NCBI GenBank assembly: GCA_963922205.1
Contig: CAWUHX010000127.1
Coordinates: 496,001 to 560,000, forward strand
Origin: Romanomermis culicivorax
Taxonomy: Eukaryota > Nematoda > Enoplea > Mermithida > Mermithidae
Direction: 5' to 3'
DNA length: 64,000 bases
Shown here piece by piece: positions 11,801-23,870 of the stretch (the stretch's first letter is position 1; the number at the start of each line of letters is the position of its first letter). The notes under the pieces were generated by a model that saw only the letters and a program-made list of their open reading frames with translations, was not told the DNA's origin and made no database searches. The translations under genes were made by a program, and so were the position numbers.

Positions 11801-14800
11801 TGAGCGTGGGAAAGAAAAAATATGTTCGAGTGAATAATAAACACATGTGCGTGGACGCGACCGTTTTTTCCCAGATTGACAGCAATAGTCAGGACAACAA
11901 CTTGAAAAAGGAAAATAATAGCTAGTGACTACCGAATACGAGAAGGGCCACTTCGAAAATCGTACCAGTGGAAAAATTTGTTGACACTTGAAAAAAATCG
12001 TTACCTTAGAATACGATAGACAACATTTTTACAAGACGCATTGCAAAAATTTCAAGATGCTCTGCACGAATTTCTAAATGCATCGCAAAAAATCGATGCG
12101 CGAGTTTCTTCTCAAGTGCATCATAATTTTCTTAAGAGCATCGCATTTTTTTCAATCTGATCTTGAAAAAAATCAATATTCCATCGTCAAAAAATCAAGA
12201 TAACATTTTGAGAAAAAATCAACATGCCATTTAAAAAAATCAAGATGGGTGGCGCGTAGTTCTATTTTTTTAACAAGGCTTCCAAGTAGTGATAAGAGTC
12301 AGTACTGTCGTAAAAATCGTTTACATAGAGATGTAAAATTTTTAATTCGGAAAATTGCTGAAAGTTGACTCAGTATGCTTACAAATTTTCAGGAAGTGGG
12401 AGGTTATATAGCACGGAAAACATATTGGTTTTTCAGGAAAAGTCGAAAAAAATTTGTTTTTTACTCAAAATGCAGTAATTTCAGAAAACGATTGGCAATT
12501 TTCGTTTCTTTGTCAAATTTCTGAGCAGAAAAGAAATGTCCATAGAACAGCTGAAAAAGTGCAAAATTTTGATTACTTTCTGGACTTTGTCTATTTTTGG
12601 GCAAAAAAGCAAGTATTTTCGACGTTTTCCAAAAACATCTCGAAAATTGACAATAACTCAATATCACTTGTGAAAAACCAAGGGCGCGCTCCACGAGCAA
12701 GCTGTAGCCTCAGAAATTCACTTAGTAGAGTTCGCGTGTATATAAAAATAGGAGGCGCCTCTGATTGGCTAGGTTCAAAAATTTTTATTCTTGATGTGCC
12801 ATCTATCTTGACTTTTTTCAACATGGAATCGATTTTTTTACAGATGAGACTTTGATTTTTTTCAAGACTATGGAGGATGGTGGACGTGTTCTGCTATAGT
12901 CATACACATGTAACACCGGCCTCACACAGCAGTCACTCATCTATTCAGATAGGTTTGTGATGGGTTTCCAGTTGGCTGCCAATATTTATCGAAAATCCCA
13001 TACCGTGTGTAAAAATAGACAGCCTTTTGAGGTCTGATAACTTGAAAATCTGCTGGGGATCGGCCTGAATTAAGCATGGTGTTATCAGGCAGTTTGCTTG
13101 AATTCATTATCCCCAAACTCCCTATGAATATGCACGACTGCAAAAGAGATGTAGAATTATGCATTTACTTCGGTACAAGAAGTTCCCTCGACAAAATGGC
13201 TCTGTTCTCAGTGAACCAAATTCACATACGAAGGGAAGATCTAGAATTGATAACTCTTTTTGTGTCAGAAATACGGACATTCGAATTTATCCTATCACAG
13301 AGCCAATGTGTTATTTTTTGAAATTTTGTTTGTCCTCGAATAAGCTAGTTCGCTTTTCGTAAATGACCATGGAACGTAAATAGATGTGGAATGGAGAAAA
13401 AATCACTTTGGAGCGCCAGGCACCTTATCCCTGTTTGGTTTTCAACAATAACCTTGAAACAGTCTTGTGTAAGCTCTGTATAATTCGGAAAATAAAAATT
13501 GGTCGGGGTTCATAAGCGCGAACGGCCCATAATAGCTAATGAGCCCAATGGCATGAACAGCTCATAAGCACGAAAACAGTATAAACTTGAGTGTGTCCTA
13601 TCTTTTCAACTGTGAAAGGCTCATAAGCCCGAAACACTCTTGATTTAAAAGCTAAAAATCTTTATGTTAGCTTGCCTTATGTGATTTGAAGCAACTTTAA
13701 GTATAGGATTTTCTTAGCACGAGTCCCATTACCATTCGTGCTAATTAAAAATATTTTATTAGCACAGTTGGCACGGTTGAAAAATGTAACTTAGTTGATG
13801 GCAAGCTAGTGTGTGAGTTTTTCAATTCTGATAACTTGCTTTTATTGTATAATCAACTCATGAAATCATGCTTGATGTTTGTACTTTCAGAGGCAATAAG
13901 GCACTCATCTGATTCTAATCAAATTAGCCCATTCTTACATTATGCACTTGGTTAGTTAACCGACAAGTTCAGTGGTTAGTTTGTCAGTAAAACTTTTAGG
14001 AATCGCGAGTCATGTTCTGTTTGGAATACATGTTTTCATTCTATCTGGAGCTGCGCTTCAACTTCAATAAAGGTTCTTGATTGATTTTCCAAAAAAACGT
14101 ACAATTATATTTGCTACTCATTATTACTGATTTGCGTAAACTCAGCATATGTTAAAACAACTGTTGTCGAATTATCCAAGTAGTGTCCAAGAGCTTAGAG
14201 CCGAAGATAATTCAGATTCGACCCACAGTTAAGCAAAAGTGACAAAGAGATTGAGGATATTGACGAAGCTGTTGATTGTGAAAATAACGATTTTTGATTT
14301 TTCACTATAATTTTGTGATATCTTCAACTTTCTTCTCGAACTTTTTAAAAAACTTTTCCTTTCAGCACTAGGCTGAAAAACCCAGTTAATGTATGCTGCC
14401 TAGACTAGCACATTCCAATAAAGAATTACGAAGATTTCTATTCGAAAACAGATTGAAGTCATCAAAATCCATGATTTATTACACTAATATGTCGAAAATC
14501 AGAGAGCCAACTTTTTGAAAGTATTGCGGTTTCGTTGAAGTTCTTAGTTGTATTTTTTGTTTCTATTTTCAACTCTCAGACAGTTTTAATGTGGAAGCGT
14601 AGAAATGACGGTTTTGCACTTGTGAGCCTTTCACACTCGCGAACCCTTCTAGGTTTTCGCACTTCTGGGCCTTCAGCCCAAAAAGGCTCATTCGCACTAA
14701 TGGGCCATATCCATAAAAATTGCGTTGATTTTGTACAGGCAATATGACTATTTGTCCATGGTCTATTTTTTCTCCATGAGCCTTGGGCTGCACATATTCC

Positions 14801-16633
14801 TGTAAATAATAAACACGCTGCGTATGCGGACACCTTTTTTTGGGTTGACGCGGCAACTAGTTGAACAAGTGAGAAAAAATGATACCTGCCTATGGTGAGG
14901 TTTATGGTCTGGCCGGTTTCTCAAAGCACAGAAACTTAATTAGTCAGCGAAATTGGCAGTTTGTTGATGATATTTCAAAACTTTCATGTTTTTGGGTTTT
15001 TCATTGATGAGATTTCGGTGATGAAATGTTCAGTTTGTTGACGAATTTTTTCAGTTTTCTTGACGAAATGTGGCTTTCAGTTTTTGAAGCTCCCTAAATA
15101 TTTTACTGTCGAAGTTTCTAACTTATTGATCGAAAATAAAGTAGGCAGGTTCGAACCTCTCTAACTTTTCATAACAGCCGTTTTTTATTGTACAAGGAAT
15201 AGGACAAAAGTCAATAGTCCGCTTTAGTTATCCAAATGCTTGGTTCATCAATTTTGTAATTTTTTCATATTCTATGCTCTGATGTTTTAAAGCGCTTCAT
15301 CAATTTTGTAACGATTTTTTCTTTATTTTTCAATTTTTATTTCTTATCAGTTTTTTTGGGACATATTTCTGAAGCAGAACAGTAAGCGAAAATTAAGGCT
15401 TCAATCTACCCTGGAAAATAATTATGTTTGAAGCATTTGTCTTTTTTTATAAGCTTATGCAAGGTGAGGGTTCGTTGGCGGTCAAGGGAGATGAGGAAAT
15501 AACATTAATAGTCACACAAAAAAGGGATAATCAATAAAGATCAAACTCATCAAATCTTGGTAGCCCAGCGATTGGAATAAACTGTGCAGTTGGCGTCAAA
15601 TTAGTTTCTTAAAGCCCACAAAAAAATTTACATTTAATTTTGGCATAGTGCTGATTCATGATGCTACTTCTCATTGAACACAATGGAATAAAGGCAAACA
15701 TGCAAATAGACCAAGAAACGAAAAAAAACTAAAACAATTTGAAATATGGTAACTATAGTCTGTTTTTCTTAAAATGCTTCCAAATAATGAAAGTGGAAAG
15801 CAAGTAGTATTTCAGATTTTTGCGATTTTCTGATAAACAAAACGTCATGCAGGACTGGAAATTTGTGAGCGTACTGACCTAACCTTTAGCAATTTTTCGA
15901 GTGAAAAATATTACAAACAGAACTTTATGTAAATGATTTTGGCGGCAGTACTGATTTGTATCACTTTTCTATTTGGAAGCATTTTATAAAAAACAGATTA
16001 TACTTTGACAAACCGGAAAAATTGAAAGCTTTTATTTTACTGCAAATCACAATTATCAATTCATCAAAGAACCAAAGTTTGTTGACAAAATCTTTGACGC
16101 GATTTCGTCAATGAATTAAAAATGGTTCGAAAGCCTTGGGAAACCTAAAAAAAGAGGTCCGTGAAATATCGTCAACAAGTTGAAAAATTTCACTGATGAA
16201 CATACATATTTCCCAGACGAAATTTTCGTCGGCTTTGAGAAACCGGTCCCTGCTCACATTGCAAAGGACTATTCACTTTCCATAGATAAATCTAAAATAC
16301 CTGCGAATTGAAAATTGATGAACATTGTCTTACTGTTGTCGATGTTGTTTACGCAAAGCAGTTACTCTAGAATTTTTTATTTGTGAAAGATCAGTTGGGT
16401 TTGATGAAAAAATCCGAGGTGGCAGTAGAAAACTGTAGTACTACTTGTCTTCCTGTTTCTAAGCAGAAAGCTGTGCTGTAAGCACAAAAGTTTAAGTGAC
16501 TGACATTATTTTTTTCAGCTACCGAAACTTCAATTGGTTCTGGGTACCTATTGTTGGCCCACACATCGGAGCTCTTTTGGGCGCATGGACGTACAATATT
16601 TGCATCGGCTTGCATTTTCCTTCACAGAACTGA
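8880..16633 (+). CDS. aquaglyceroporin, six exons
   Basis: This is a membrane channel of the MIP family, expected to pass glycerol and water. Joining exons 8880-9014, 9199-9328, 9380-9517, 9754-9887, 10168-10385 and 16519-16633 gives 289 codons plus TGA, all with GT-AG introns in matching phase. Both pore motifs are present: NPA at residues 93-95 (GHINPAITF) and NPA at 230-232, followed by R233-D234. The Asp after NPAR is typical of the glycerol-permeable branch. The C-terminus contains [18 protein letters not shown]. Length fits the family. The start is the ATG nine bases after a TTTAG acceptor-like site, which could be a trans-splice site. Introns are 184, 51, 236, 280 and 6133 bp. The last is full of foldback elements and has a weak donor (GTCATT). 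Exon borders are my reading. Confidence 0.9.
10539..11775. mobile_element. foldback element in aquaporin intron 5, GAGCGATTCCCA arms
   Basis: The left arm (10539-10655) is a string of GAGCGATTCCCAAT-type units. The right arm (about 11588-11775) is the inverted string, TTGGGAATCGCTC. The inner arms also pair: ACAAGTTGTTATTTTG near 10850 mirrors AAATGACAACTTGTAAT near 11365, and AATAACACTTTCTT near 10660 mirrors the sequence near 11565. The loop includes AAATTTAAATTAATTTAAATTT. A single related arm unit occurs at about 29652-29670. Confidence 0.7.
11960..12880. mobile_element. foldback element, TCAAGATGCATCGCAAAAA arms
   Basis: The left part carries units such as TTTCAAGATGC and GAAAAAAATCAAGATGG. 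The right part (about 12795-12880) carries their complements, such as ATCTATCTTGACTTTTTTCA. A close relative with the same units occupies about 41950-42660 inside another foldback. The open frames crossing 12454-12855 on both strands fall in this repeat and are not taken as genes. Confidence 0.5.
13508..14712. mobile_element. foldback element, GGCTCATAAGCCCGAA arms
   Basis: Left-arm units (13508-13640) read GCTCATAAGCACGAA and GGCTCATAAGCCCGAA. The right arm (about 14615-14712) holds their inverted forms, such as TTCGCACTTCTGGGCC and TTCGCACTAATGGGCC. The interior is AT-rich with no recognisable gene. Confidence 0.6.
14911..16249. mobile_element. foldback element, GGCCGGTTTCTCAAAGC termini
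   Basis: The left end GGCCGGTTTCTCAAAGC is mirrored by GGCTTTGAGAAACCGGTCC at the right end. The arms repeat variants of TTTGTTGACGAAATTT (left, about 14945-15070; right, about 16075-16235). It lies wholly in aquaporin intron 5, about 270 bp before the last exon. No transposase frame and no clear target duplication are visible. Confidence 0.65.
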
Positions 16634-16809
16634 AGAAATGATGTTTTTTTTAAATTTTAAAATAAATAGCTCTTTAAGACCGCCAGATTTAGGATCTAAT
16701 GATCTAACTGTTTTACTCTCTAAAATTGTACAAACATTTCGTAGAACTATTAGATTTTACTATAAATGTAGAATTTAAAAAAAATCAATATTATAGCTTG
16801 TTCTGCATT

Positions 16810-17158
16810 CATAGAAAAATTTAAAAAACACTGAAGGAACATAGAATCTAATGATCTAATAGTCTTACACATTTTGTTACAAAATTTTTGTACAAAATTT
16901 TGCTGGTGACACATTTTATATGTGTTCGGGAACGTGTTTTGATGATTCCCCATGCTTGAACATTGTTTTCCGGGCACGTTTTTCACTGTTTTGGGACACA
17001 TGGAAAATGGTGTCGTAATACAGTAAAACATGTGTCCTGAAAACAATGTTTAAGCATTGGGAATCATCGAAAAACGTGTCGGGAATACATAAAGAAGAGT
17101 AAAACTGTCAGATCATTAGATTCTATGACCTTCAGGTGTTTCTTAAAAAATTTCATGG
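16810..17158. mobile_element. hairpin MITE
   Basis: The two halves are near-complete inverted copies. ACATAGAATCTAATGATCTA (about 16840) answers AGATCATTAGATTCTATG (about 17110), and GATGATTCCCCATGCTTGAA answers TTTAAGCATTGGGAATCAT. It has no coding capacity. It lies just downstream of the aquaporin stop codon and may contribute to the 3' UTR. Confidence 0.55.
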
Positions 17159-17159
17159 A

Positions 17160-17630
17160 AGAGATTGCATAAATTGATTTTCTGGTAGCTGTTTCAATGT
17201 TCACAACATTTCATCCTCTCGGGGTAGATAAATTGTGTAGGCGAGCTTGGAATGCTGCTTGCCGGGATCCACTCAGCCCAGTTAGCATGTTGGCGATAAT
17301 GCGGCGAATGAGGAGGTGGGCCTATTCCATTATGAGGTAGGTAGCTGAGCAAGTCCTGCTTGTCAGGCCGACGCCAGCCTGTCGAATGTGGCCTCCACTA
17401 GGCGGGAAAAAGCAGCTGAAGAGCGCCTCTCATATAAGGTGGGCACTTATATGACCGTATAGTCCTGTAAAGCCTGCATTTTGGGCTATAGGAAAATAGG
17501 TAGGTGTACCCGCAAAAATTTGGAAAAAAAATTTTATTCGTTGAAGCTTTGGGCGTACTTTCTACATGGAAGTTAAATTTTAGATGTTGAACCCTCGAAT
17601 GTATTTTCTACATGGAAGTCAAATTGCATT
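17160..17630. other. unclassified, possible retroelement fragment
   Basis: The segment 17220-17470 is more GC-rich and looks unlike the surroundings, but I could not assign it. The phrase TACTTTCTACATGGAAGT occurs twice (near 17550 and 17600). Related TACTTTCTACAC phrases recur at several places in the window. Confidence 0.3.
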
Positions 17631-18085
17631 GACACGTAATGGGTAAACACATTGCCATCGTAACCATCAGCAAACACTGTTCGAAAAATAATGCTCGACC
17701 CGGATTCGAACCCGGGTCTCTGTGACTATTGTAAAGTGTTCTTTTGATTGAACTACCGAGCCAGTGTTGCGATTGTTATGAAGGGGTGATCTACGGCCAT
17801 GTGACACGTGACATTCCCCCCTTGAAAGAAGGACGACCTCGTCCATTGAAGATGCAGGTTCTGCGGCCCACCAATGTGGGACCAATCCAAGCCTCGCCAT
17901 GACACGTAATGGGTAAACGCATTGCCATTGTAACCATCACCAAACACTGTTCAAAAAATAATGCTCGACCGGGATTCGAACCTGGGTCTCTGTGACTATA
18001 GTGAAGCGTTCTTCCGATTGAATTAACGAGCCAGTGTTGCGATTGTTACGAAGGGGTGATGTACGGCCGTGCGACATGTGACAGC
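17631..18085 (-). repeat. tandem pair of tRNA-derived SINE-like units
   Basis: A unit of about 270 bp beginning GACACGTAATGGGTAAAC (17631) is repeated head to tail from 17901. Each carries a tRNA-like segment on the minus strand (17693-17761 and 17963-18031). These have a 7-bp acceptor-like pairing (GCTCGGT with GTCGAGC in the first), a D-arm and an intact B box (GGTTCGAATCC). The anticodon stem is poor, so they are SINE heads or tRNA pseudogenes. The frames crossing them are not genes. Confidence 0.6.
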
Positions 18086-18545
18086 GTACTTTCTACACCT
18101 CCTCTCCATATGACCCTGTTCGCTTAATAGAATTTTTATCACATTAAATCATCGACTATACTTTCTACACCCCTTGTCCACACATTGACAATACAAATTT
18201 GGATTGTCAGCTGTACTTCCCAAACTCCCTGTAGGGCCCCACACAGTTAAAGGAACAGGTACAAACGGTGGTTTTTTCATACGAGATAAACATTCTTGGC
18301 TCCAGCATACAAAGAGAGTTTTTTGGGAAAAAATTTTTTCAACATGCAACCGAGACTTTTACTAGCCATGATATGAGCACACCAACTGCCAATGTATATA
18401 CAGTGGGTATATGATGAATTTATGAGTAAAAATTTTGTATGTGAAGCCTTTTCCACAGAAAGGTTGCTTTTTTAATATGAATGATGAATCTGGGCTCTAT
18501 TTTTCCTCATTACGTTTTACAACATCTTTTTAAAAGTGCCAAATA

Positions 18546-21500
18546 ATGTCAGAAATTTTTCTGTCAAAGTTTTTTGCAAAATCTAGTCACAAGGAGAATG
18601 AAAAAACAAAACCTGCAGTCCAATATTTTGAATCTGAAGAAATTCTGCCAATAGGTGATACTGACAAAAATTTACAATCTGAGGTCGAGTTGGATTCAAG
18701 TGGATCAGAGAATGAAGAAGCTGCAATTTGGACTAAATGAAAAAGAATCGAACTTGCCCCAGTAACACTATCAATTTAAAACAAAATGATTGAAACAATT
18801 CCCATGCATATCTGTCACTGGTTCCGGAAACAAAAAAGTTATATGCATGATCTGCAAAAACCAGAAAGCCAAATCTGTATGGAGTACTCGAAGATTATTG
18901 CCAACTTGGCGTATAGATGCTTTGAAGTTTCACAAAAAAAGATAAAGAATATCAAATAGTAGAGGAAAAACAACGAAATTGTCCAAAAAAGTTTGTTGGA
19001 GAAAGCCATAAATGTGAGTCTAGTGAAAGATGGTGAATTGATTATAAAAGATGTGCAAAGTTTTATTTGTCATTCAAAATATGCTGTCAATTTCGTTTTC
19101 CACTGTCACATGCCGACGAATTTCGCCGAACGTCACGTGATTCATATCACATTTTTCATTATGTTTTTCGCAACCTTTTGTGTTACAGTAACTCACGTCG
19201 ATTTTACATTTCCATTCTATAATTTTTACATGCAATTTATGTGTGTACTTTTTATGTTTCGTTTCTGTTTCATTTGCGCACTTTTATTTCCTTTTCGATT
19301 TATTATTTTCTATCGCACACGTAGACTACGGTATGTAACCTGCTAGTCAAGAATTTCCGTTAGAGATAAGCTCTCCGAGCTCATTGCTGTAATTGGAGCA
19401 CAACATGCACCTCTTATCAATAAAAACTAGCGACGTTTTGCAACGTGAAACGACTAGTTGGGAATTCTCACTAGAGGACGTTCCTATGCTAAGCATGGAG
19501 AGTGAAAACTCGCCCCAATGCTTAGCGTTGTGAACTGGAAAATGTCTATGTGACCATAGGCATCTTCTGCAGCGATTTCCGCTGCAGAAGTTAGCTTGGG
19601 GGAGTGTTAACTCCGCCCAAGGCATACTGTAGATTACAGGGCCCTTTAAAAGGGCATGTTTCGTTAGTTTTGCACTCATTCTTAGGCCTAATCGTCTTGT
19701 TGCGTTTTTACAGCCTGCGTCCCACGTTTGCCTTGCCTCGTTATTATTATATTTTTATATTACACCTGGGTTTGCCGCCCATCAATAAATTTGCATACTC
19801 TCGCCTCCGGTCTTCTTCACATTGCCAGTTACAGTAACCCAGCCATAGGAGTTCACCCCCCCCCCGTCACCGTTGATCGAGAACCCCCGTCGCCCTCCCC
19901 GAGGAAACACTTGATACGGTCGTTCGCCGACCCGCTGCCGCATTACCCTCTACACAAAATCTTTCTGGATTCCCGTACCTGCTCACGGCCGTTCGTAGGA
20001 CCCACGCTTTGATCCTTGAACCCGTCGCCCAGCGCCGAGTACCTTGAGAAGAGGATTTAGTGAGTCTTCTCAGGGGTTATCATTGTTGAGGGTATATTTG
20101 TGGGAATCCTCCTTAAGCTAGTTTTCCCTTGGGAGTGCCCTCAGTTGAGAGAGCCCTCAGACCCTTAAGGTCAGGGCCAATAAGGAGATTTAGGTTAACA
20201 ATTGGGTCCCCTACCATATGCCATTCTGCGAATGGCACCGTCCCTCATTCCGAGTGAATGAGGACTAGGGATTGGCACCCCTGACCCAGCCGCGTTGTCC
20301 TTATTCTACAGCTGGACCCAAGGACAAGGCCGAGGTACACCATAGGTTTTCCTGTGGTAGTACCAGCTGGGTTAGGTTCCCGAACTGAATATATCAACGG
20401 AGCCACCCCACGGGGTCACAACATGTCACTTGCAGTGTCATGGCCATATTTCCCATGGGATATGGTGTGCGCTTTCCCATCAATGTGACTGATCACCAAT
20501 CTACTTAATGTGACATGGCTCCCAATTTCAGTTAATGTGACACCACGAAGCTACATGAATTCATCCTGTTTTATGGAGAGATGAACAACCAGTCAACAAT
20601 TATTTCATATAGTCATAGCTCAAACTTCTCAATGTACGAAACGATGAAAGCTCTCAATGAAGAATTCTTTGAATGACAAATTCAGCAATTACACAATGTT
20701 TATGTATTCACATTGCATGTGGATGAATCCACTGATATTTCGGAACAGAAACATCTGATGTTGTATGTTTTGTAATGGGACAAAAATCTGAAAGCTGCTC
20801 AATCTCAGTTTTTAACTGTTCTGCGAGTCACCGAAATCGATTTGAAATCGATTTTCAAAGTTATGAAGATGTTTTTTGAAAATCCTAAAATTGATTTACA
20901 GATAATTATGGCTTTTACCAACGATGGTGCATCTGTGATGCTATGCATTGATAAAGATGTTGCATAGCATCACATAAAATTGAAGAAATGGCTCACTTAA
21001 TCACCAACCATTGCATGGTGCATCGAGAAGCATTGGCATTGAAAGATGTGCTTAAAATAAGATACTCTAAACTACTAAACTAATTAAACACTGACGTAAA
21101 GTCTGCTTTTCATTTAAGGAGAAACAATCTAAAAATTTTTTTAAAACTGAACTAAAAATCAAGGAGTTTCTTAATTTCCTCTTACTGTGAAGTACCTGAA
21201 ACAAAATAGAAGAATTATGTTCAATTGTTGAAGAAACTTATATCACCCCAAAACGAATATTGGACATAAGGTACTCTTTTTCAGCATCTATATCAATTTT
21301 TTATATCGACTTATATATTTCAATTCAGGTGGCTCTCTAGGTTCCAGGTTGTCCACAATTTGACGGAAATGATTTATCGAATAATAATGCTTCTGAAAAC
21401 AAAAGATTCTACAGATTTCCTGATGCTAAAGATCAGAACAGTCTGGTAAGAAGAAATCTAATTTATTGTGCCATGTATTAATAAATCAAAGGTCTTCAAA

Positions 21501-22706
21501 AACGAATCTGCAATTGTTCATTCATATTGACTTTGCACAATATGACATTTTTTGCACCACAGGCACCATATGACATTTTGGAACCATTGCATCAACTGTC
21601 CTTGAAATTTCAAGCATGTTTAATCCATCCATTTGATGTTCCGGTAAGAAGAACATGAAAATTTTCATGAATATCACTTTATCCAGAATTTAAAAATATA
21701 GGGTATGGTCGAAATAGCCGTGTCCATTCTCAAAGATTGTTACACAGGTGGAATGTTCATCAATGGACCAGTGACTGAAAGGTAAAATTTTCATGAGTTC
21801 AATTACAATGTCTCAATCAAGAGATTTTTCTTAAGATTCTTGAATGAAGTCGAGTCAAACACATATAACAGAAACTGGAAAGATTTGATCAACATAGATG
21901 GAATAACAGCAAATAAAAAGATAAAAATTAAAACGAAACGTACAGATTTTTGAATAATTTGAATAAAATCCTAATTTAGGCTTATCTAAAACTCTCATGT
22001 GTTTTAGATCTTGTTTTGCTACTCATCGATAAAATGAACAAACGACTTGCTGGTCAATGTGATGACTTGCTGAATGACTTGAAAATTTTTATTCCTCAAA
22101 AGAAGTTCGTCGATTTTAAAACTACAGAGTGTGTCAATTTTGGCAAGTATCAAATTCTTTGTTTAGCCGAAAGATATTGTCATTTGGAAATTGACAAGAA
22201 TTTGGTAATAACTAAGTGGGAACATTTCAATGTAATAAGTCAGCACTATATGCTTTTTCCAACTGCCAATAAAATTTTTTGTGAAGATGATTGGATTGAT
22301 AGCAGACCAATTTGTGCTATCCAGCCCGATATTTATAGGAATCTCAATCAAATTGCTCAAATCCTCCTAACCACCAATTGTCAGAATGCTGTGGTTGAGA
22401 GAGGCTTCAGGTAATTTTTTAGTAAATGATTTGTCATGTATGCATAATTATATCAAATGACTGTTTTTCAGTGTTGCTCATCAGATCAAAACTAAAGTGC
22501 AAGCAAGAATCAATGTTCGAACATCAGACGCACTAATACATTTACAACTCAATATGGATGACTACAAAACAATTAATTTGGATGGAGCCTATCAAAAATG
22601 GTTTGGTAATAGCCAGCAAGGTCCATATAATATTGGTCAACAAAGAAAAATGGTTCAAAATAAAAATGAAACTGATGATGATGCTTATCATTTCGAAGAT
22701 TTCTAG
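18546..22706 (+). pseudogene. spliced hAT-like transposase gene, decayed and interrupted
   Basis: This is a remnant of a hAT-superfamily transposase of the ZBED5/KIAA1586 type. In order it shows: an acidic N-terminus (18546-18740); a C-x2-C finger-like piece near 18850-18930; the RNase H-like block around VDESTDIS and FTNDGASVML (20700-20945); NHCMVHREALALKDVL in a shifted frame (about 21005-21055); IRWLSRFQVV across a splice (about 21270/21329); and the C-terminal dimerisation part NAVVERGFR/VAHQIKTKV (22016-22706). GT-AG introns can be placed at about 21427-21561, 21642-21700, 21782-21835, 21942-22008 and 22411-22470. Stops occur at about 20775 and 20968, and a frame change in the exon near 21340-21425. 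A solo LTR (19104-20542) interrupts it. The 3' half is more open than the 5' half, so a surviving shorter gene is possible. Confidence 0.6.
19104..20542. mobile_element. solo LTR-like insertion, TSD CCAC
   Basis: The 1439-bp insertion starts TGTCACATG and ends AATGTGACA. It is flanked by CCAC on both sides (19100-19103 and 20543-20546). TG...CA ends and a 4-bp duplication fit an LTR. It contains a C-rich GC-rich stretch (19850-20060) unlike its neighbours. It may also contain a second LTR-like unit, TGTTAACTCC...CCAGTTACA at about 19607-19835, preceded by GGGGGAG and containing AATAAA. Its size could also suit a non-autonomous element, as no internal genes are visible. Confidence 0.55.
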
Positions 22707-22993
22707 TTTCTCTAATTGAAATAAATCTTTTAAAATGAATGGTTTTATTTTGGATAATTGTCTCAAGGTTTAACAACCATTTTTCTTTCAGAATGTAATT
22801 TCTAAGTGGCTAGAGAAATCCAATTCTGAATTTTGCTTGTACAAAAAAAATTGCATTCTACAAAGATTTTCTAGGCAATCTTTGTACACATACAAAGAGT
22901 CCTGTACAAAAAAACACTGGGTGCAACAGATGTATTTTTTGTGTACCCCCTGTACAGGCCCATATAACTACTACTGTTTCATGAGTCTTCTTC

Positions 22994-23866
22994 TGTAACG
23001 ACCAGTTCTTAGTGACACTTTACTTGATCCAAAGAACAGGGCGACAGTGGATAAACAGGGGCGAATAATAGACACAACAATGGTAATATAAATACGAAAT
23101 TGATGATCACTTTGCTCGTCAACAATACACAAAACAAACGCTTGCAAATTACTCGCTTTCCTGCTTCGAAATTCTTGCTTTTCAATAAAAAGGACGCTTG
23201 CAAATAAAACATGGAAGAATCACCAATCTGACAAAATCATGCTTTGCTTCTCTTTAAATACAGCTTCCGTAGCTACTCCCTTGGCGTTGCGGGAGGTCTC
23301 CTTTCCATCAATCTTCTTCCACCAATCGCTGCTTCTTGCTTTGTTCTTCTCGCTAGTTTGGTCACACCTTCCAACGCTTTCCTAGTACCGTATGCTTTTT
23401 GTGCTTTCCTTATGCTTGCTTCCTACGGTGGGCTTAGCCACACCTCTGTGCTTCTGTGCATGCTTCTGTATCTATTTCCTCTGTGTATACATGTTTTATG
23501 GGACCATTGCTACGGTTCAACTTGAGACTAGTGTCTGGTGGGGCTTTTACTTTTTACTGTGTGCAGATGTTGTTTACGATTTTTATGAGAAATTAATGTA
23601 GCCGTGGAATGTGTACTTTAGTGTAGATTCTAGGGGACCAGCTGCCGATGTGCAAATTAATTGGGGCGTCTTAATTGGGTCAATAGCGGCTACTGGGGTG
23701 TGGAATGATCAAAATAAAGTACTTCACATGAATTTACAGGGATGTTTGGATGTTAATCCCAGACACCCTTGAGACGATAGATTACAAAATGAAATAATAT
23801 TCAATAAAGAAATATCACATAGTGTACACTATATATTTACAGTACTGCGTTAGCGTGTACGTTAGA
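22994..23866. mobile_element. solo LTR, family A copy 2, TSD CTTC
   Basis: The same family as 4835-5697, in the same orientation. It begins TGTAACGACC, ends GTTAGA (one base off the expected TTACA), and is flanked by CTTC on both sides (22990-22993 and 23867-23870). The reading frames inside it recur in the other copy and are LTR sequence. Confidence 0.7.
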
Positions 23867-23870
23867 CTTC

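Noticed and set aside
12454-12855. A 133-codon plus-strand frame with overlapping minus-strand frames
   Set aside because: It falls within a foldback whose words recur near 42400-42660; the frame is not conserved there.
19347-19679. A 110-codon minus-strand frame
   Set aside because: It is inside the LTR-like insertion 19104-20542 and resembles no protein.
23244-23601. Hydrophobic frames resembling a membrane protein
   Set aside because: The same wording occurs in the other solo LTR (5250-5435); it is LTR sequence read in frame.
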